Source of the DNA: an uncultured Lachnospiraceae bacterium
GTDB lineage: Bacteria; Bacillota; Clostridia; Lachnospirales; Lachnospiraceae
NCBI GenBank assembly: GCA_900551235.1
Contig: URUU01000037.1
Location: 1 to 23,168 of the forward strand
DNA: 23,168 bases
Direction of reading: 5' to 3'
This document shows, one piece after another, positions 1 through 9,900 of this stretch (positions are counted from its first letter, which is position 1; each line of letters opens with the position of its first letter). Made by a program: the position numbers and the translations under genes. A model generated the notes under the pieces. That model searched no databases and was not told the origin of the DNA. It saw only the letters and a list, made by a program, of their open reading frames with translations.

Positions 1-190
1 TTGTGATACCTCTTTCCTGCTCCTGTTCCATCCAGTCCATGGTAGCAGTACCTTCGTGAGTATCACCGATTTTATAGTTTACGCCAGTGTAATACAGGAT
101 ACGCTCTGTTGTTGTGGTTTTACCAGCATCAATATGAGCCATAATACCAATATTTCTGGTTCTCTCTAATGGATATTCTCTTCCAGCCAA
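1..190 (-). CDS. fusA: Elongation factor G, N-terminal fragment (cut by window edge)
   Basis: This is the first 63 residues of the ribosomal translocase EF-G, a GTPase that moves tRNA and mRNA through the ribosome. The translation starts MAGREYPLERTRNIG and shows the P-loop AHIDAGKT at residues 18-25, followed by the switch I region with THEGTATMDW and ERGIT near residues 44-63, a pattern diagnostic of EF-G. The start is a TTG codon at 188-190, chosen because AAGGAGGAG lies just upstream and the protein then begins exactly where EF-G usually does. The gene follows rpsG by 14 nt, and its ribosome binding site overlaps the rpsG stop codon, so the two are co-transcribed and probably translationally coupled. 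The rest of the gene lies outside the window. Confidence 0.97.
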   Translation of the reverse strand, partial: MAGREYPLERTRNIGIMAHIDAGKTTTTERILYYTGVNYKIGDTHEGTATMDWMEQEQERGIT

Positions 191-204
191 GGTTTTTCTC
201 CTCC

Positions 205-675
205 TTAGAATCTGTAATGAGCAAATGCCTTATTAGCCTCTGCCATCTTATGCATGTCTTCTTTCTTCTTCACAGATGCTCCTGTGTTGTTTGCAGCATC
301 CAGAATTTCGTTTGCCAGTCTCTCTTCCATTGTCTTCTCGCCTCTCTTGCGGGAATACAGAGTGATCCAGCGAAGTGCTAATGCCTGACGACGATCAGCT
401 CTTACCTCGATAGGTACCTGGTATGTTGCTCCACCAATACGTCTAGCTTTTACTTCCAGAACTGGCATGATGTTATTCATAGCCTCTTCAAATACTTCGA
501 TAGCCGGCTTGTCAGTTTTCGCAGCAACTCTTTCGAATGCTCCGTATACGATTTTCTGAGCTACACCTTTCTTACCATCTAACATAATGTTATTGATAAG
601 TTTGGTAACCACTTTATTATTGTACAGCGGATCCGCTAATACATCTCTTTTCTGAGTATGTCCTTTACGTGGCAC
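205..675 (-). CDS. rpsG: 30S ribosomal protein S7
   Basis: S7 is a primary 16S rRNA binding protein that nucleates assembly of the head of the small subunit. The 156-aa product has the usual family length and the conserved blocks RKGHTQKRDVL near the N-terminus, RRIGGATYQVPIEV in the middle and MAEANKAFAHYRF at the C-terminus. The start is a GTG codon at 673-675 preceded by AAGGAGGG; in-frame translation upstream of it is unlike S7 and is rejected. It is the second gene of the str-type operon rpsL-rpsG-fusA and lies 192 nt after rpsL. That gap is long enough to carry an S7 autoregulatory RNA site as in the E. coli str operon, but I cannot identify one with confidence. Confidence 0.98.
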   Translation of the reverse strand: MPRKGHTQKRDVLADPLYNNKVVTKLINNIMLDGKKGVAQKIVYGAFERVAAKTDKPAIEVFEEAMNNIMPVLEVKARRIGGATYQVPIEVRADRRQALALRWITLYSRKRGEKTMEERLANEILDAANNTGASVKKKEDMHKMAEANKAFAHYRF

Positions 676-867
676 GGTACTTCCCTCCTTAATTATTGAA
701 ATTAATTCATCGGTACTCACATGTGTCGTTCTACTGTGTATCGTGCTCGTAATTTCTATATTAACCTGCAACCACCGGTAAATAAGAATACGGCACAACA
801 GTTAGTTCTGTTTGTGATACGACTTTATTGTTCCATTACTGTTTCGCTTAAAAGTCTGTAACTTTTA

Positions 868-1290
868 TTATTTCTTAGCGTCTTTTGGTCTCTTTGCTCC
901 GTATTTGGAACGAGCCTGTCTTCTCTTGGCAACGCCTGCTGTATCCAGAGTACCACGAACGATGTGGTATCTTGTACCTGGAAGGTCCTTTACACGACCA
1001 CCACGGATCAGAACAACGCTATGCTCCTGAAGGTTATGTCCCTCACCTGGGATGTAGCTTGTTACTTCGATTCCGTTTGACAGACGAACTCTGGCGATCT
1101 TTCTCAGAGCTGAGTTAGGTTTCTTAGGTGTAGCAGTTTTAACTGCTGTGCAGACACCTCTCTTCTGTGGTGCAGAAACGTTTGTGCTCTTCTTTTTCAG
1201 AGAGTTGAAGCCCTTCTGCAGAGCAGGTGCTGTAGATTTCTTTTCTGAAGTCTGACGACCTTTTCTAACTAACTGGTTAAATGTTGGCAT
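868..1290 (-). CDS. rpsL: 30S ribosomal protein S12
   Basis: S12 sits in the decoding centre of the 30S subunit and influences accuracy. The 140-aa product begins MPTFNQLVRKGR and carries the Gram-positive type N-terminal extension before QKRGVC. The residues where streptomycin resistance arises are wild type: lysine 57 in PKKPNSALRK and lysine 101 in VKDLPG, and the RimO-type methylthiolation aspartate follows at 102. The ATG at 1288-1290 is preceded by AGGAGGTG; the 33 extra in-frame residues upstream are leader sequence. It is the first gene of rpsL-rpsG-fusA behind its own consensus promoter, separated from rpoC by a divergent VanZ gene rather than by the L7Ae-like gene common at this place in Firmicutes. 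Confidence 0.98.
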   Translation of the reverse strand: MPTFNQLVRKGRQTSEKKSTAPALQKGFNSLKKKSTNVSAPQKRGVCTAVKTATPKKPNSALRKIARVRLSNGIEVTSYIPGEGHNLQEHSVVLIRGGRVKDLPGTRYHIVRGTLDTAGVAKRRQARSKYGAKRPKDAKK

Positions 1291-1394
1291 TCTTTTCACC
1301 TCCTGTAATATTCCGCATTTGCGGTAGTGGTTGCTTAAAATCATTTTCAGGTGTGTGGATACATAGATATAGTGTATCGGCACGCACAATTCAC

Positions 1395-1423
1395 ATTATA
1401 TCGGCAGAAATAGCGTCTGTCAA
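1395..1423 (-). promoter_or_regulatory. Consensus sigma-A promoter of rpsL-rpsG-fusA
   Basis: On the minus strand a perfect -35 TTGACA (1418-1423) and a perfect -10 TATAAT (1395-1400) are separated by 17 bp. Transcription should begin near 1388, giving a leader of about 98 nt before rpsL. Confidence 0.9.
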
Positions 1424-1558
1424 GGCTTTTTATGCAGTATTTACAAGAATTTTAGAACCGTTTCTTCCTGTGTCAAATATTCAAAGCAAGCGTATTACAC
1501 TTGTATATAAGCAGATATTTGTAATATTAGATCTATGGCTGAACGATTACGAATTTTA

Positions 1559-1587
1559 TGGACTTTTTCTCTTAAAAGTGATATGAT
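1559..1587 (+). promoter_or_regulatory. Probable promoter of the VanZ-family gene
   Basis: A -35-like TGGACT (1559-1564, four of six consensus bases) and a -10 TATGAT (1582-1587) are spaced by 17 bp, about 50 bp upstream of the start codon. It is weaker than the rpsL promoter it diverges from. Confidence 0.5.
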
Positions 1588-1639
1588 ATCGCGTAAGCAA
1601 AAATTGATTTTTTTTGTAATCACACGGAGGTGAAACTAT

Positions 1640-2905
1640 ATGTTGAGGACAATATTGAAACCCTTATCTTTCTTACCTGCCCTCATTATGATGTATATTA
1701 TCTTCTCCTTTTCCGGACAGGAGGGAGATGTATCCGGTCAGCTCAGCTATCAGGCAAGCGTAAAGATTGTTGAAACAGCCGATTACATTTTTGATGCTGA
1801 TCTCGATTATTATCAGATTGATGAATGGGCAAATAAAATTGATTTTATCACAAGAAAGCTTGCACATATGGCTGAGTACTTTGCACTTGCCATAGCTGTA
1901 TCCTTTCCATTATATGTATATGGTATGCATGGAATTTTACTGATGTTGTTTGCCGGTCTGATCTGTGTCGGTTTTGCCTGCGGAGATGAATACCACCAAT
2001 CGTTCGTCGCAGGGCGAAGTCCTTCGGCACGGGATGTCTGCATTGACAGTATCGGTGTATTTCTGGGAATTATCGTAGTACGCATCATTGGCTGGACCGG
2101 ACGCAAAACCATTTTCCGTCCGAAAAAGAAGAAGCAAAAACGCACATTATTTAGGCACAAATCAAAAACTTCCTATTATGAACATGATGGTTACGACAAC
2201 AGCTATGATAATCGTTATCAACAGCCTATAACTGACGATCGCTATTATCAGCAGCCTTCCAGAGAAAACGACAAATATTACCGCGAACCACCAAGACAGA
2301 ATGACAAATACTATCGCGAACCTTCTTATGATAAACGTGGTTATTACCCACCTTTTCCACAGGATGATCCTCGTTATTATCAGAATCCACCTTTCTACGA
2401 TCAGCATGATTATTACGGACAGGCTTCTTCCAATAACCGTGATCATTACAGACAAGTTCCTTACGATAACCGTGATTATTACAGACAAGCTTCTCCAAAT
2501 GAACGCCTTCATTCTTCTGGAGGCAACACAAGGACCTGGTCAAAAGCAGAAGTAGAAGCAGGTCTGCATGCTTCTTCCTCATCGACCTCCAAGTCCGTAT
2601 CGTCCAGAAAAGTTACGGATCCAAACAATCCTTTCTGGTCTCCGGAACAGGAAATTGACTTTGATTCCAGACCAGAATATCCGGAACGTCATTATCAGGA
2701 AACAAACGATCCTTATGATCACGACTGGGGATTTGATTCAGAAGAAACAGTTACACCTGATATGCAAACTTTCGGAAACACGGAAGCACCTGCTGAGCAG
2801 CCTGCAACTCCATACCCTTCAGAGGAGATGTCACCGCAGACACCGCCACCAGCACAGCACCGCAGAAAAAAGAAACACGAAAAAGACTGGTTTTTTGATT
2901 TATAA
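1640..2905 (+). CDS. VanZ-family membrane protein with long tyrosine-rich C-terminal tail
   Basis: Residues 1-155 form a VanZ-like membrane domain: FSFSGQ after the first hydrophobic segment (about 8-25), RKLAHMAEY at 72-80, DEYHQSFVAGR at 116-126 and DVCIDSIGVFLG at 132-143, with about four membrane segments. VanZ itself gives low-level teicoplanin resistance; the biochemical role of the wider family is not established. After a basic stretch (KKKKQKR, 162-168) comes a predicted disordered tail of about 250 residues, rich in Tyr, Pro, Asp, Gln and Arg, with repeated YY units at 179-281, and ending KKHEKDWFFDL. Typical VanZ-like proteins are about 150-200 aa, so the tail more than doubles the length. 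The ATG follows GGAGGTG at good spacing. The gene is opposite in strand to all its ribosomal neighbours. Confidence 0.85.
   Translation: MLRTILKPLSFLPALIMMYIIFSFSGQEGDVSGQLSYQASVKIVETADYIFDADLDYYQIDEWANKIDFITRKLAHMAEYFALAIAVSFPLYVYGMHGILLMLFAGLICVGFACGDEYHQSFVAGRSPSARDVCIDSIGVFLGIIVVRIIGWTGRKTIFRPKKKKQKRTLFRHKSKTSYYEHDGYDNSYDNRYQQPITDDRYYQQPSRENDKYYREPPRQNDKYYREPSYDKRGYYPPFPQDDPRYYQNPPFYDQHDYYGQASSNNRDHYRQVPYDNRDYYRQASPNERLHSSGGNTRTWSKAEVEAGLHASSSSTSKSVSSRKVTDPNNPFWSPEQEIDFDSRPEYPERHYQETNDPYDHDWGFDSEETVTPDMQTFGNTEAPAEQPATPYPSEEMSPQTPPPAQHRRKKKHEKDWFFDL
2174..2482 (+). repeat. Degenerate tyrosine-rich repeat in the VanZ-family tail
   Basis: Codons 179-281 encode about nine imperfect units of 10-14 residues, each centred on YY or HY and followed by Q/R and P or A, such as DKYYREP twice, DRYYQQP and RDYYRQA. 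Nucleotide similarity between units is clear, for example AACCGTGAT(C/T)ATTACAGACA near 2436 and 2469, pointing to internal duplication. Confidence 0.75.
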
Positions 2906-2918
2906 ACCAAACAATTAA

Positions 2919-2968
2919 GTGCATGTATATCACACTTTCTTAAAACAGGAATGATGATATATATGCAC
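2919..2968 (+). terminator. Possible terminator of the VanZ-family gene
   Basis: A 13-bp near-perfect stem (2919-2931 with 2956-2968, one G-U pair) and a loop of about 24 nt lie shortly after the stop codon. The sequence that follows is only moderately T-rich (ATTTCTTTACTT), so this is a weak or partial terminator at best. Confidence 0.45.
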
Positions 2969-3088
2969 ATTTCTTTACTTATATATAAAATTATCGAGAA
3001 ATTTATATACACAGACAGCATCTCAATAAATATTTCAGGTGTTTTTCCGTTCTTTCTCTAATCCATAATTTCTCCTTTTCTGTATAGC

Positions 3089-3128
3089 GAAAAACGCCAC
3101 ATAACTACCTTTCGATAGCTATGTGGCG
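3089..3128 (-). terminator. Rho-independent terminator after rpoC
   Basis: On the minus strand the stem CGCCACATA/TATGTGGCG (3120-3128 with 3095-3103) is followed directly by TTTTT (3090-3094). It closes the rpoB-rpoC unit and separates it from the converging VanZ transcript. Confidence 0.9.
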
Positions 3129-3181
3129 AAAAAGAACTTCCTTAAAAATCCATGCCCTGTACACAGGTTTTGTTATTCTCT

Positions 3182-6100
3182 TTATTCTTCGACAGAATCA
3201 AGATCTGATGTCACATCTTCCATTTCTGCGATAACGTCAACTGTCGTATCTTCATTGCCTGTTTCAGTAGTTTCTGTCTGCTCATCCTGCATTTCTGTCT
3301 CGTCAAGCATCAGATCATCTTCTTCATCTAAATCAAATTCATCCTCACCAGTGTCCAGTTTTACGTTGCGGTAACGTTTCATACCGGTTCCGGCCGGGAT
3401 CAGTTTACCGATGATAACGTTCTCTTTCAGACCGATCAGAGGATCGACTTTACCTTTGATAGCTGCTTCTGTAAGAACTTTTGTAGTCTCCTGGAAAGAT
3501 GCTGCTGACAGGAAAGAATTTGTTGCCAGGGAAGCTTTGGTAATACCAAGCATAACCTGTTTTCCTTCTGCAGGCTGTTTGCCCTGAGCAATCATCTCTT
3601 CGTTGATATCCTCGAAATCAAGGATGTCTACCATGGTTCCAGGCAGAAGTTCGGTATCTCCGTTATCTTCGATACGGATCTTCTTCATCATCTGACGAAC
3701 GATCACTTCGATATGTTTATCGTTGATTTCTACACCCTGCAGACGATATACACGCTGTACTTCACGCAGCATGTAATCCTGAACGGCATTTACACCTTTG
3801 ATTCGCAGAATGTCATGCGGATTTACACTACCTTCTGTCAGTTCATCACCGGCATCCAGATAAGCACCATCCTGTACTTTGATACGTGATCCGTAAGGGA
3901 TCAGATAAGTCTTGGACTCACCGGTCTCACTGTTGGTTACGATGATCTCACGTTTCTTCTTGGTATCTTTCAGAGTTGCCACACCGGCGATCTCTGTGAT
4001 GATAGCAAGTCCCTTAGGCTTACGTGCCTCAAAAAGCTCCTCGACACGAGGAAGACCCTGTGTGATATCGCCGCCGGCAACACCACCGTTATGGAAAGTA
4101 CGCATGGTAAGCTGTGTACCAGGCTCACCGATAGACTGTGCTGCGATAATACCAACTGTCTCACCTACCTGTACCGGTTCACCGGTCGCCATGTTGGAAC
4201 CATAACATTTTGCGCAGACACCAACATGTGACTTACAGTTCAGGATTGTACGAATCTTAATCTGCTCAAATGGTTTTCCGTTTTCATCCACACCTTCACT
4301 CATAATACGTGCTGCACGTTTCGGAGTAATCATATGGTTTGCTTTTACCAGAATCTCGCCATCTTTATTCTTAATTGTCTCGCAGGAGAATCTTCCTGTG
4401 ATACGCTCCTGCAGGCTTTCGATTTCTTCCTTGCCGTCTGTAAACGCTTTTACATACATACCAGGAATCTCTTTGCCTTCGCAGCAGTCTGTCTCACGGA
4501 TAATCAGCTCCTGTGATACGTCAACCAGTCGTCTGGTCAGATAACCGGAATCGGCTGTACGAAGAGCGGTATCGGACATACCTTTTCGAGCTCCATGTGC
4601 AGACATGAAATATTCCAGTACGTCAAGACCTTCACGGAAGTTTGATTTGATAGGCAGCTCGATCGTATGACCGGTTGTATCCGCCATAAGTCCTCGCATA
4701 CCTGCCAGCTGCTTGATCTGTTTATCAGAACCACGGGCACCGGAGTCAGCCATCATGAAGATGTTGTTGTATTTATCCAGTCCGTCCAGCAGCTTTCTGG
4801 TCAGAATATCATCGGTTTCTTTCCAGGTTTCTACAACTTCTTTGTAACGTTCTTCTTCTGTGATCAGACCACGTTTGTAGTTCTTTGTGATGTGGTCTAC
4901 AGTCTCCTGAGCCTGCTGGATCAGTTCCGGTTTTTCAGGCGGAACAGTCATATCGGAAATGGATACGGTCATAGCTGCTCTTGTGGAGAATTTATATCCG
5001 GTAGATTTGATATCATCCAGCACTTCTGCTGTCTTGGTAGCTCCGTGTGTATTGATAACTTTCTCCAGAATCTGTTTCAGTTGTTTCTTTCCTACATGGA
5101 AATCTACTTCAAGCTTCATTTTATTTTCCGGAATGCTTCTGTCTACAAATCCCAGATCCTGAGGCAGGATCTCATTAAACAGGAAACGTCCCAGTGTAGA
5201 CTCTACCGTTCCGGTCATGCTGGTACCATCCGGCATTGTCTTTATCATACGCACTTTGATTCTGGTCTGCAGTGTCAGTGCTTTGTTTTCATAAGCAAGA
5301 ATTGCTTCGTTTACGCTCTTGAAGAATTTTCCTTCTCCGATTGCACCCGGTCTTTCCTGTGTCAGGTAGTAAATACCCAGAACCATATCCTGTGAAGGAA
5401 CAGCTACAGGACCACCATCGGACGGTTTCAGCAGGTTGTTCGGTGAGAGAAGCAGGAAACGGCACTCTGCCTGGGCCTCTACGGACAGTGGCAGATGCAC
5501 AGCCATCTGGTCTCCGTCAAAGTCGGCGTTGAACGCAGTACAAACCAGCGGATGCAGTTTGATCGCTTTACCTTCTACCAGGATTGGTTCAAATGCCTGG
5601 ATGCCCAGACGGTGCAGTGTAGGAGCACGGTTCAGCATAACCGGATGCTCTTTGATTACTTCTTCCAAAACGTCCCATACTTCCGGCTGAAGTCTCTCTA
5701 CCATTTTTTTCGCATTTTTAATATTGTGTGATGTTCCGTTTGCTACCAGCTCTTTCATAACAAAAGGTTTGAACAGCTCAATTGCCATTTCTTTCGGCAG
5801 ACCACACTGATAAATCTTCAGTTCCGGTCCTACGACGATAACGGAACGTCCGGAATAGTCAACTCGTTTTCCGAGCAGGTTCTGACGGAAACGTCCGGAT
5901 TTACCTTTCAGCATATCAGACAGAGATTTCAGAGCACGGTTACCAGGTCCTGTTACCGGTCTTCCTCTGCGGCCGTTGTCGATCAGAGCATCTACCGCTT
6001 CCTGAAGCATACGTTTTTCGTTTCTTACAATGATATCCGGTGCTCCCAGTTCCAGCAGTCTCTTCAGACGATTGTTACGGTTGATAATTCTTCTGTACAG

Positions 6101-6892
6101 ATCATTTAAGTCAGATGTTGCAAATCTTCCTCCATCCAACTGTACCATCGGACGCAGATCTGGAGGAATAACCGGGATAGCAGTCATGATCATCCATTCC
6201 GGACGGTTTCCGGATTCACGGAATGCTTCTACAACTTCCAGTCTCTTGATGATCCTTGCACGTTTTTGACCGGTGGAATCCTTCAGACCTCTTTTCAGCT
6301 CTTCCGCTTCTTTTTCCATGTCAATGGCTTCCAGAAGCTCTTTAACAGCTTCTGCACCCATACCGACACGGAATGTCATACCATATTTTTCTCTGGCCTC
6401 CTGGAACTCACGCTCTGTCAGCACCTGTTTGTACTGCAGCTCGCTGGTTCCTTTATCCAGTACGATATAGTTTGCAAAATAAAGTACTTTTTCCAATACT
6501 CTCGGTGACAGATCCAGCATCAGTCCCATTCTGGATGGAATGCCTTTAAAATACCATATATGAGATACCGGGGCTGCCAGCTCGATATGTCCCATACGCT
6601 CGCGGCGTACACTTGCTTTTGTTACTTCAACTCCGCATCGGTCACAGATTACACCTTTATAGCGGATTTTTTTATATTTACCACAGTGGCACTCCCAGTC
6701 CTTACTCGGTCCGAAGATTCTTTCGCAGAACAGACCATCCTTTTCCGGCTTCAGTGTACGGTAATTGATGGTTTCCGGTTTCAGGACTTCACCATGTGAC
6801 CATTCTCTGATCTTATCAGGAGATGCTAAACCGATCTTAATGGCATCAAACGTAATTGGCTGATACGTTTCATTATTTGTTGTTTCTGGCAT
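3182..6892 (-). CDS. rpoC: DNA-directed RNA polymerase subunit beta'
   Basis: This is the catalytic beta' subunit of RNA polymerase, 1236 aa and complete. The N-terminal zinc ribbon has cysteines 68, 70, 83 and 86. The active-site motif NADFDGDQMAVH is at 455-466, with the magnesium-binding aspartates 457, 459 and 461. The second zinc site uses cysteines around 803, 886, 893 and 896, and the bridge-helix/trigger-loop region follows, including GEPGTQLTMRTFHNGG. The C-terminus ends in a strongly acidic low-complexity tail of about 45 residues. The ATG is preceded by AAAGGAG, and the gene begins 26 nt after the rpoB stop codon, so they form one transcript. No intein or large lineage insertion is visible. 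Confidence 0.99.
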   Translation of the reverse strand: MPETTNNETYQPITFDAIKIGLASPDKIREWSHGEVLKPETINYRTLKPEKDGLFCERIFGPSKDWECHCGKYKKIRYKGVICDRCGVEVTKASVRRERMGHIELAAPVSHIWYFKGIPSRMGLMLDLSPRVLEKVLYFANYIVLDKGTSELQYKQVLTEREFQEAREKYGMTFRVGMGAEAVKELLEAIDMEKEAEELKRGLKDSTGQKRARIIKRLEVVEAFRESGNRPEWMIMTAIPVIPPDLRPMVQLDGGRFATSDLNDLYRRIINRNNRLKRLLELGAPDIIVRNEKRMLQEAVDALIDNGRRGRPVTGPGNRALKSLSDMLKGKSGRFRQNLLGKRVDYSGRSVIVVGPELKIYQCGLPKEMAIELFKPFVMKELVANGTSHNIKNAKKMVERLQPEVWDVLEEVIKEHPVMLNRAPTLHRLGIQAFEPILVEGKAIKLHPLVCTAFNADFDGDQMAVHLPLSVEAQAECRFLLLSPNNLLKPSDGGPVAVPSQDMVLGIYYLTQERPGAIGEGKFFKSVNEAILAYENKALTLQTRIKVRMIKTMPDGTSMTGTVESTLGRFLFNEILPQDLGFVDRSIPENKMKLEVDFHVGKKQLKQILEKVINTHGATKTAEVLDDIKSTGYKFSTRAAMTVSISDMTVPPEKPELIQQAQETVDHITKNYKRGLITEEERYKEVVETWKETDDILTRKLLDGLDKYNNIFMMADSGARGSDKQIKQLAGMRGLMADTTGHTIELPIKSNFREGLDVLEYFMSAHGARKGMSDTALRTADSGYLTRRLVDVSQELIIRETDCCEGKEIPGMYVKAFTDGKEEIESLQERITGRFSCETIKNKDGEILVKANHMITPKRAARIMSEGVDENGKPFEQIKIRTILNCKSHVGVCAKCYGSNMATGEPVQVGETVGIIAAQSIGEPGTQLTMRTFHNGGVAGGDITQGLPRVEELFEARKPKGLAIITEIAGVATLKDTKKKREIIVTNSETGESKTYLIPYGSRIKVQDGAYLDAGDELTEGSVNPHDILRIKGVNAVQDYMLREVQRVYRLQGVEINDKHIEVIVRQMMKKIRIEDNGDTELLPGTMVDILDFEDINEEMIAQGKQPAEGKQVMLGITKASLATNSFLSAASFQETTKVLTEAAIKGKVDPLIGLKENVIIGKLIPAGTGMKRYRNVKLDTGEDEFDLDEEDDLMLDETEMQDEQTETTETGNEDTTVDVIAEMEDVTSDLDSVEE

Positions 6893-6918
6893 GAATGGTT
6901 TCTCCTTTCATTTCCGGC

Positions 6919-9900
6919 TTACTCTTCCTCGAAAACTTCATCCGGACTGAATACTGTATCATCCGGTGTGGACTCCTCCTGCACATCTACCAGCTCATCA
7001 CCTTCAAATTCCTGTTTGGTGTAGCCGTACTCTCCAAAGGATTCCTCATTTCTGTTATAACCTTTATCGCCCTCGATGACAGAACGTAAGTCTGTGTCTC
7101 CATAGTCAACAGTTTCCATAAGTTCTACTTCTGTCTGATCCTCCTTGAGCACTTTGACATCCAGACCAAGAGACTGAAGCTCTTTGATCAGAACTTTGAA
7201 GGACTCCGGAATACCAGGTTCAGGGATGTTTTCACCCTTGATAATGGCTTCATAAGTCTTAACACGTCCGACAACATCATCTGATTTGACTGTCAGGATC
7301 TCCTGTAATGTATAAGAAGCACCATATGCTTCCAGAGCCCAAACCTCCATCTCTCCAAAACGCTGTCCGCCGAACTGAGCTTTACCACCCAGAGGCTGCT
7401 GTGTTACCAGGGAGTACGGACCTGTGGAACGTGCATGGATCTTATCATCTACCAGGTGATGCAGTTTCAGATAGTGCATGTGTCCGATGGTTACCGGACT
7501 GTCGAAATATTCTCCGGTACGTCCGTCACGCAGTCTTACTTTACCGTCTCTTGACAGCGGTACACCTTTCCAGAGTGCTCTGTGGTCACGGTTATCATAC
7601 AGATACTGCAGTACTTCCGGCAGAAGCTCATCGCCATGTTTCTTTTCGAATTCTTCCCACTCCAGATTGACATAATCGTTTGCCAAATCCAGTGTGTCCA
7701 TAATGTCTACCTCGTTTGCACCGTCAAATACCGGTGTGGAGATGTTAAATCCAAGTGCTTTTGCAGCCAGGCTCAGATGGATCTCCAGGACCTGACCGAT
7801 GTTCATACGAGACGGCACACCCAGCGGATTCAGTACGATATCCAGCGGACGTCCATTTGGCAGGAACGGCATATCTTCAACAGGAAGGACACGGGAAACC
7901 ACACCCTTGTTACCATGACGGCCAGCCATCTTGTCACCTACAGAGATCTTTCTCTTCTGTGCGATGTAAATTCTTACGGACTGATTTACACCCGGTGCCA
8001 GCTCGTCACCATTTTCTCTTGTAAATACTTTTGCATCTACTACAATACCGTATTCACCATGTGGTACTTTCAGGGAAGTATCACGTACTTCACGTGCTTT
8101 CTCTCCGAAGATCGCACGCAGCAGACGTTCTTCTGCTGTCAGCTCCGTCTCACCCTTCGGTGTTACTTTACCGACCAGAATATCACCGGCACGCACTTCT
8201 GCTCCGACACGGATGATACCGCGTTCATCCAGATCTTTCAGTGCTTCGTCACCGACACCCGGAACGTCACGTGTGATCTCCTCCGGTCCCAGTTTGGTAT
8301 CGCGTGCTTCTGCTTCGTATTCCTCGATATGAACAGATGTATATACATCATTCATAACCAGTCTCTCGCTCAACAGAACGGCATCCTCGTAGTTATAACC
8401 TTCCCAGGTCATGAAACCGATCAGTGGGTTCTTACCAAGAGCGATTTCGCCGTTGGATGTGGAAGGACCATCTGCGATGACCTGTCCTGCCGCAACACGG
8501 TCGCCCTTAAATACAATCGGACGCTGATTGTAGCAGTTGCTCTGATTGCTTCGTGAAAATTTTGTCAGATGATATTCATCTCTCGTACCATCATCATTGC
8601 GGACTACGATACGTTTTGATTCTGAACATTCGATCGTACCATTTTTCTTTGAAACTACGCATACACCGGAGTCAACCGCTGTTTTTTCTTCCATACCGGT
8701 TCCTACTGCCGGAGCTTCGGTTGTCAGAAGCGGCACTGCCTGACGCTGCATGTTGGATCCCATCAGAGCACGGTTCGCGTCATCGTTCTGCAGAAACGGG
8801 ATCAGTGCGGTAGCGACAGAGAATACCATCTTAGGAGATACGTCCATGTAATCAAACATGTGTCTCTCATATTCCTGAGTCTCTTCACGATAACGACCGG
8901 AAACATTCTTACGCAGGAAGTGTCCTTCTCCATCCAGAGCCTCATTCGCCTGTGCTACATGGTAATTATCCTCTTCATCCGCAGTCATATATACTACTTC
9001 GTCTGTGACACGTGGGTTCTTAGGATCTGTTTTATCAATTTTACGGTATGGTGCTTCGATAAAACCATACTCGTTGATCTTTGCATAAGATGCCAGGGAG
9101 TTGATCAGACCGATGTTCGGTCCTTCAGGCGTCTCAATAGGGCACATTCTTCCGTAGTGAGAATAATGTACATCTCGAACCTCGAATCCGGCTCTGTCTC
9201 GTGACAGACCGCCAGGACCCAGGGCAGATAAACGTCTCTTATGTGTCAGCTCACCCAGCGGGTTGTTCTGATCCATAAACTGAGACAACTGGGAAGAACC
9301 AAAAAATTCTTTCACGGCTGCCGTCACCGGTTTAATATTGATCAGAGACTGTGGGGAAATACCTTCCAGATCCTGTGTTGTCATTCTTTCACGAACAACT
9401 CTTTCCAGTCTGGAAAGCCCGATACGATACTGGTTCTGAAGCAGTTCCCCAACTGCACGGATACGACGATTGCCCAGGTGATCGATGTCATCATCATGAC
9501 CAATGCCGTATTCCAGATGCATATTATAGTTGATAGAAGCAAAAATGTCTTCTTTTGTAATATGTTTCGGAATCAGCTCATGGATATTTTTATGGATGGC
9601 ATCCTTAATATCCTCATCATTTGTATTTTCTTCCAGTATTTTTTGCAGTACCGGATAATATACTAATTCTGTAACACCCACGGATGCCGGGTCAAAATCA
9701 ACCCACTCGCCAAGCTCCACCATCAGATTGGAAAGAACCTTTACGTTACGCTGTTCTGTCTCAATCCATACAAACGGTACACCTGCATTCTGGATCTTGT
9801 TTGCAAGCACTTTGTCTACTTTGCTGCCTGCCTCTGCCAGAATCTCGCCGGTAAACCCATCCACAACATCTTCTGCCAGGATATGACCGCAGATACGGTT

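Larger units (their letters stand above)
1291..1639. other. Divergent intergenic region between rpsL and the VanZ gene
   Basis: The 349-bp gap contains no gene. It holds the rpsL promoter and its leader on the minus strand and a weaker plus-strand promoter for the VanZ gene. The rpsL leader has two small hairpins: GATACA/TGTATC around 1359-1379, and CCGC/GCGG around 1313-1324 just upstream of the AGGAGG. They could modulate translation but match no leader class I can name. Confidence 0.6.

Noticed and set aside
676..798. Longer rpsG start upstream
   Set aside because: The added residues are unlike S7, while the GTG at 675 has a strong ribosome binding site and gives the standard 156 aa.
2162..2512. 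Minus-strand hydrophobic open frame opposite the tyrosine-rich tail
   Set aside because: Its Ile/Val-rich repeats are the antisense of the repeated YY codons; no start signal.
4667..5395. Long plus-strand open frame (242 aa) opposite rpoC, and similar frames opposite rpoB (7582-8556) and the glycosidase (13577-14629)
   Set aside because: Cysteine- and histidine-rich translations without recognisable domains or ribosome binding sites; they mirror the codon pattern of the conserved genes on the other strand.
9210..9300. Possible rifampicin-resistance changes in rpoB
   Set aside because: Asp496, His506 and Ser511 are all wild type in the cluster.
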